From: an uncultured Eubacteriales bacterium
GTDB taxonomy: Bacteria > Bacillota > Clostridia > Oscillospirales > Acutalibacteraceae
Assembly (NCBI GenBank): GCA_934546985.1
Contig: CAKTEE010000004.1
Coordinates: 62,001 to 126,000 of the forward strand
Reading direction: 5' to 3'
DNA: 64,000 nt
The position numbers and the translations under genes were made by a program. A model generated the notes under the pieces. That model was not told where the DNA came from. It searched no databases and saw only the letters and a program-made list of their open reading frames with translations. Below, in pieces: positions 60,505-64,000 of this stretch (positions are counted from its first letter, which is position 1; every line of letters starts with the position of its first letter).

Positions 60505-60581
60505 TTTCTATCTTCCTAACACTCATTATTTTGTTATCATTCAGTTTCTGTATTGCAAACATCTATGTTATCAACTATAAT
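60496..60581. promoter_or_regulatory. Divergent promoter region with three TGTTATCA direct repeats
   Basis: TGTTATCA occurs at 60496-60503, 60532-60539 and 60566-60573 (spacings 36 and 34). A plus-strand promoter TTGCAA (60553-60558) and TATAAT (60576-60581) with a 17-base spacer includes the third copy. The first copy abuts the start codon of the minus-strand gene. Confidence 0.7.
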
Positions 60582-60629
60582 AATTATAGCATTTAAATAA
60601 CAAAATTTCAACTGAAAGAAGGAACTGAA

Positions 60630-60836
60630 ATGGCTAATGCAGAAATTCGGAAATTAATTAAATCAAGTCGTTTATACCAGTATGAGGTAGCAGAAAAAAT
60701 AGGTGTTACAGAATGTACCTTAATCCGCTGGTTACGAAAGGAGTTGCCGGAAAGTAAAAAACAAAGTGTTTTACAAGCAATTAAAGAATTACAAAAGAGG
60801 GGTAACAATGGCAATGCCGAGAATGAGAACGATTAA
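60630..60836 (+). CDS. Small helix-turn-helix DNA-binding protein
   Basis: The 68-residue protein (NAEIRKLIKSSRLYQYEVAEKIGVTECTLIRWLRKELPESKKQ) carries a single HTH similar to phage and element regulators. GGAAGGA lies 10 bases before the ATG. It is the first gene of the rightward operon and a candidate to bind the TGTTATCA repeats. It overlaps the next gene by 29 bases. Confidence 0.82.
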   Translation: MANAEIRKLIKSSRLYQYEVAEKIGVTECTLIRWLRKELPESKKQSVLQAIKELQKRGNNGNAENEND

Positions 60837-61050
60837 AGAAGCACATCAGGAATTAAAACAGCTTGACCCGAACACCGCCGTAACAGAATATTACATAAAA
60901 CAGCTTGTATTGAGCGGGCAAATCCCTTTTGTAATGGCGGGCAGAAAGCGGCTGTTAAATTTTGACGCGCTTTTATCCTATTTGGAAAATCCCGCTCAGA
61001 ACAGCAATCAAGAGCGGATACAGATAGGGAAAATACGCCGTATAGGGTGA
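60808..61050 (+). CDS. Excisionase-like HTH protein
   Basis: The start at 60808 (MAMPRMRTIKEAHQELKQLD) has an AGAGGGG site; the frame from 60766 is longer without one. The 80-residue product matches the helix-turn-helix 17/excisionase pattern: RTIKEAHQELKQLDPNTAVTEYYIKQLVLSGQIPFVMAGRKRLLNFDALLSYL. Such proteins direct excision by the integrase or regulate it. It ends two bases before the replisome-organiser frame. Confidence 0.82.
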   Translation: MAMPRMRTIKEAHQELKQLDPNTAVTEYYIKQLVLSGQIPFVMAGRKRLLNFDALLSYLENPAQNSNQERIQIGKIRRIG

Positions 61051-61060
61051 GGTGATACCC

Positions 61061-61867
61061 GTGGCTGATATAAAATGGATTAAATTAACTACAAACATGT
61101 TTGACGATGAAAAAATAAAAATTATTCAGTCCATGCCGGAGGGGGACGCGCTTCTTGTTGTGTGGATTCGGTTAATAATGCTTGCAGGAAAAACAAACGA
61201 TATGGGATATGTTTATATTTCCGAGAATATCCCATACACCGAGGACATGCTCGCAACCATATTTTCAAAGCCTGTTAATATAATCCGTTTGGCACTTACT
61301 ACATTTCAAAAATTTGGAATGATAGAAGTCGATGAATCAGGAATTTATATAATCAACTTTGAAAAACACCAAAACATTGACGGTTTAGAGAAAATAAGGG
61401 AACAAAACCGTTTGAGAAAAGCTAAACAACGTGAAAAACAAAAGCTTTCATCTGGAAATTCGGAATGTCACGTTTCCGGTCACGAAGTGTCACGTGACAC
61501 GTCACGCAATGTCACGCAACAGAATAAGAATAAGAAAGAGAATAAGAATATTAATATATTGTCCGGAGCAAATGCTCCAGACCAGCAAAATGTAATTTGT
61601 TTTCTCCCTTTGAATGACAATACAGAATTTCCAGTCTATCAGGAGCAGGTCGATGAATGGGCGGACTTGTACCCTGCTGTCGCCGTGATACAGCAGATTA
61701 AAAACATGAGGGGCTGGTTGCTTGCTAATCCCAAGCGGAGAAAAACAAAGAGCGGAATTTCGAGATTTATTAATAACTGGCTGTCTAAAGAGCAGGATAA
61801 ACCGCATACGGCGCAAACTTCGGAAACAGCGAATGCAGGGTATGGAGGGGTGAACGAATTACCATGA
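61061..61867 (+). CDS. Phage replisome organiser-like protein
   Basis: GTG 61061 (VADIKWIKLTTNMFDDEKIK) follows GAGGTGAT; an upstream GTG at 61052 would overlap that site. The 268-residue protein has the phage replisome-organiser N-terminal domain (SMPEGDALLVVWIRLIMLAGKTNDMGYVY, YTEDMLATIFSKPVNIIRLALTTFQKFGMI), a Lys-rich linker and a C-terminal helical region (WADLYPAVAVIQQIKNMRGWLLANPKRRKTKSGISRFINNWLSKEQD). It would mark the element origin and load the helicase encoded by the overlapping next gene. Confidence 0.85.
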   Translation: MADIKWIKLTTNMFDDEKIKIIQSMPEGDALLVVWIRLIMLAGKTNDMGYVYISENIPYTEDMLATIFSKPVNIIRLALTTFQKFGMIEVDESGIYIINFEKHQNIDGLEKIREQNRLRKAKQREKQKLSSGNSECHVSGHEVSRDTSRNVTQQNKNKKENKNINILSGANAPDQQNVICFLPLNDNTEFPVYQEQVDEWADLYPAVAVIQQIKNMRGWLLANPKRRKTKSGISRFINNWLSKEQDKPHTAQTSETANAGYGGVNELP

Positions 61868-63111
61868 CATTTCAGGCTGAATTAATAAATAACGCTGAAT
61901 GCAGTGTTATAGGCGGTATACTCCTTTATCCCGATGAATGCCGCGGAGCATTGGAATCGTTATGCAAAGATGATTTTTATAATCCGGCGTTTAAAGCTAT
62001 CTTTTCAGTACTGAAAGATATGGAGCGGGAGGGAAAACCGATTGATGTCCCGCTTGTTATTTCACGTATTGACCGGATAGACAAATCATTGAGGGAAGCC
62101 GCTGTATTCTGCGCAGACTCGTTTATAAGCTGTGCAGGGTATGAAGAATACATACAGGCAGTAAAATCCGACAGTCAGCGGCGCAGGGTAAAAGAGCGGG
62201 TACAGCAGGTATTATTAACCGACACTTCCGACCCGCTCAACGATATAGCAAAGATTATTCAGGATGAAGAAAACCGAAATAACAGTGCGGAACTTAAAGG
62301 CTATATGCCCCGCGTGTATGTTGACTTTCTGGAATCTATTGGTAATAAGCGTAAAACTGAAAAGCGGGTACGGACAGGCTATAAACGGCTTGATAATGCC
62401 ATAGGAGGGCTAAGACCTCAAACCATGTCTATTATCGGCGCACGTCCCAGCACCGGAAAAACAACCTTTGCTTTAAATATCATCCGCAATCAGCTATTCA
62501 CTGAAAATAAAACGCTTATGTTCAGTCTGGAAATGTCAGCCCCTCAAATTATGGAACGGCTGTTCTCTGACTTGTGCAATATTAGTTATGGGAAAATCAG
62601 CCGCGCCGAATTGGAAGAAGAACAAAATAATAAAATAGCGAAAATGGCGGGTGCTTTAACGGATTTAAAAAACTTTTGGGTTATTGACAGTGCATACACC
62701 ATTGAAGAAATAGCGCGGGTTATAAGCCAGTTAAAGCCGAACCTTGTTGTAATTGATTTTATACAGTGCGTAAAGACAACGCAGAAATTCCATGACCGCC
62801 GCGAAGAGGTTGATTATATTAGTCAGGAATTTAAACGCCTTGCAAAGCGTTATAACTGCCATATCATGGTGCTGTCGCAGATTACCAGAGCGGGAAAGGA
62901 TTCGCCGCGTATGTCGGACCTAAAGGAAAGCGGCGGGCTGGAACAGGACGGGGACTATATTATTCTTCTGCACAGACCTTATGTGTTGGATAAAGCCTCC
63001 ACAACTGACCCGAAAGAAACAGCGGTTATGTTGGATAAAAATAAATACGGTTCAACCGGAACTTTGCCTTTCTGTTTTGAAGGTCAGTTTCAGAGATTCA
63101 TTGAATTATAA
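61864..63111 (+). CDS. Replicative DNA helicase (DnaB-like)
   Basis: The 415-residue hexameric helicase has the N-terminal DnaB domain (AECSVIGGILLYPDECRGALESLCKDDFYNPAFKAIF), a linker and a RecA-type motor with Walker A GARPSTGKTTFALN, Walker B NLVVIDFIQ and DnaB motifs (LSQITRAG, LKESGGLEQDGDYIILLHRP). The ATG overlaps the stop of the replisome organiser, a coupled replication module that lets the element copy itself after excision. Confidence 0.94.
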   Translation: MTFQAELINNAECSVIGGILLYPDECRGALESLCKDDFYNPAFKAIFSVLKDMEREGKPIDVPLVISRIDRIDKSLREAAVFCADSFISCAGYEEYIQAVKSDSQRRRVKERVQQVLLTDTSDPLNDIAKIIQDEENRNNSAELKGYMPRVYVDFLESIGNKRKTEKRVRTGYKRLDNAIGGLRPQTMSIIGARPSTGKTTFALNIIRNQLFTENKTLMFSLEMSAPQIMERLFSDLCNISYGKISRAELEEEQNNKIAKMAGALTDLKNFWVIDSAYTIEEIARVISQLKPNLVVIDFIQCVKTTQKFHDRREEVDYISQEFKRLAKRYNCHIMVLSQITRAGKDSPRMSDLKESGGLEQDGDYIILLHRPYVLDKASTTDPKETAVMLDKNKYGSTGTLPFCFEGQFQRFIEL

Positions 63112-63131
63112 ATTGAATGGGGGCTGATAGA

Positions 63132-63254
63132 ATGGTGAATAAATATCTGGTGTACGAGAGGGAAAAGCAAAAGCTTTTAAAACAGCAGGAACAGGGTAAA
63201 AAAATAGACTATCTGAAAGCCGTTAAAGCATTAGCAAAGAAACTGAAAATATAA
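63132..63254 (+). CDS. Small basic 40-residue protein
   Basis: A GGGGGCTGAT site lies just before ATG 63132. The product MVNKYLVYEREKQKLLKQQE and on to KAVKALAKKLKI is one Lys-rich amphipathic helix. Similar tiny proteins are common in phage and element early operons; no function can be given. Confidence 0.5.
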   Translation: MVNKYLVYEREKQKLLKQQEQGKKIDYLKAVKALAKKLKI

Positions 63255-63318
63255 AAAGCCTGCGCCCGCTCACGGACACAAGCTCCTGATAATTTGATTG
63301 TAAAGCGGGGGCGGGTAA

Positions 63319-64000
63319 ATGTCAAGTAACGAAAAACTTGCAGTTTTGGCAAAGTCAGGAAATAAACAGGTTATTTATACGCTGTGGACACAGGTAGAAA
63401 AACTATGCTTTGCGTTTTCGGCGCGCTTTATTGCTAAATTTCAGAAACGCTGTAACGCTTGCGGAATAACGAATGATGATTTAATGCAGGAATGCTTTCT
63501 CGCGTTATTAGAAGCCGTACAAGCATATAAACCTGAATCTGAATATAAATTCACTACCTACCTGTATAGATACGTTTTAAACCGTTTCAATGCCCTAAGC
63601 GGGTATAGAACAAAGCATGCTATGAATGAGCCTATTAATAATTCAAAAAGCTTGCATGAGGCTGTATCAGAAAATGAAGATATAACCATTATGGAAACCT
63701 TACCGGATGATACAGCAACGGAAGAATTTGAAAACATCATAGAGCGGGAATATATCAGGCAATTACATTATTCGCTCGAACAGTGTATGAATACTTTGAC
63801 AGATAACCAAAGAGCAGTTATTAAGGCTTATTACTATCACAACAGGAACTATAATGAAATTTGCAAAAGTTCAGAAATCACATACTACGAAGTAAGAAAA
63901 CTGCACCAAACAGGATTAAACAAGCTTCGGACAAATAGTGTTTGTCGGAAGATATTGAAAGAATACCGAAAGGAAATTTTCAGTTATTCTATTTATCGTT
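63319..64000 (+). CDS. Sigma-70 family RNA polymerase sigma factor, partial (runs off right edge)
   Basis: The ATG at 63319 opens a frame that stays open to the window edge (227 residues). It has a sigma region 2-like part (NDDLMQECFLALLEAVQAYKPESEYKFTTYLYRYVLNRFNAL) and a region 4 helix-turn-helix (LTDNQRAVIKAYYYHNRNYNEICKSSEITYYEVRKLHQTGLNKLR). Such factors in mobile elements activate late or transfer genes. The GC-rich start region (CCCGCT/AGCGGG, 63265-63312) can fold over its ribosome binding site, which may limit translation. Confidence 0.85.
   Translation, partial: MSSNEKLAVLAKSGNKQVIYTLWTQVEKLCFAFSARFIAKFQKRCNACGITNDDLMQECFLALLEAVQAYKPESEYKFTTYLYRYVLNRFNALSGYRTKHAMNEPINNSKSLHEAVSENEDITIMETLPDDTATEEFENIIEREYIRQLHYSLEQCMNTLTDNQRAVIKAYYYHNRNYNEICKSSEITYYEVRKLHQTGLNKLRTNSVCRKILKEYRKEIFSYSIYR

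Overview
The window looks like the chromosome of an anaerobic, spore-forming Firmicute of the class Clostridia (Ruminococcaceae/Oscillospiraceae-like). Reasons: the rplU-prp-rpmA-obgE order with a Prp-cleavable L27 extension, mini-ribonuclease III, an adjacent cysteine desulfurase and rhodanese-less ThiI, a YpeB spore-germination protein, CmpB-like and YitT membrane proteins, strong sigma-A promoters (TTGACA/TATAAT) and AGGAGG ribosome binding sites, and moderate to low GC. The species cannot be named from the sequence alone.

Layout. 1-1.1 kb: a BceAB-type peptide ABC transporter, cut by the left edge. 1.3-9.8 kb: a DUF3048 lipoprotein, a CoA-disulfide reductase/rhodanese fusion, then a minus-strand housekeeping block (obgE, mrnC, yitT, and rplU-prp-rpmA behind a probable L21 leader). 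9.8-15 kb: a MalT-like LuxR regulator, a structured non-coding RNA candidate and a lipoprotein of four PPC domains. 15.3-18.3 kb: an accessory patch with three XRE regulators, a nonsense-broken ribbon-helix-helix gene and two tandem copies of what looks like a type I toxin-antitoxin unit with a 23-residue peptide. 18.3-23.8 kb: an operon of cysteine desulfurase, thiI, cinA and an oversized class B sortase. 24-27 kb: a MarR-controlled DrrAB-like exporter beside a frameshifted tnpV, a mobile-element relic. 27-31 kb: degV with a pseudoknot-capable leader, azlCD, an HPr-like protein and an Rrf2 regulator with a perfect operator dyad.

31-47 kb is the most unusual chromosomal part. A roughly 2,807-residue modular secreted protein and a 1,778-residue GH18 chitinase-like protein share an unusual module, a C-terminal SGNH-like region and many bacterial Ig-like domains. 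They flank a PrsA-like foldase lipoprotein and a stand-alone PqqD/RRE-like protein, and a small Cys-containing peptide gene with its own strong promoter lies just downstream. This reads as an extracellular polysaccharide (chitin or peptidoglycan) machinery with its own folding helper.

47-57.6 kb holds ordinary single genes: CmpB-like permease, SUKH protein, MATE pump, TspO, acetyltransferase, pyridoxamine kinase, radical SAM enzyme, two flavodoxin-fold proteins, YbaK, a Thr-rich lipoprotein and YpeB. At 57.77 kb a tRNA-Arg(ACG) is followed at once by a tyrosine integrase pointing toward it. From there to the right edge the genes (integrase, DUF6076, two small DNA-binding proteins, replisome organiser, DnaB helicase, sigma factor) form the left end of an integrated prophage or integrative element whose other end lies outside the window.
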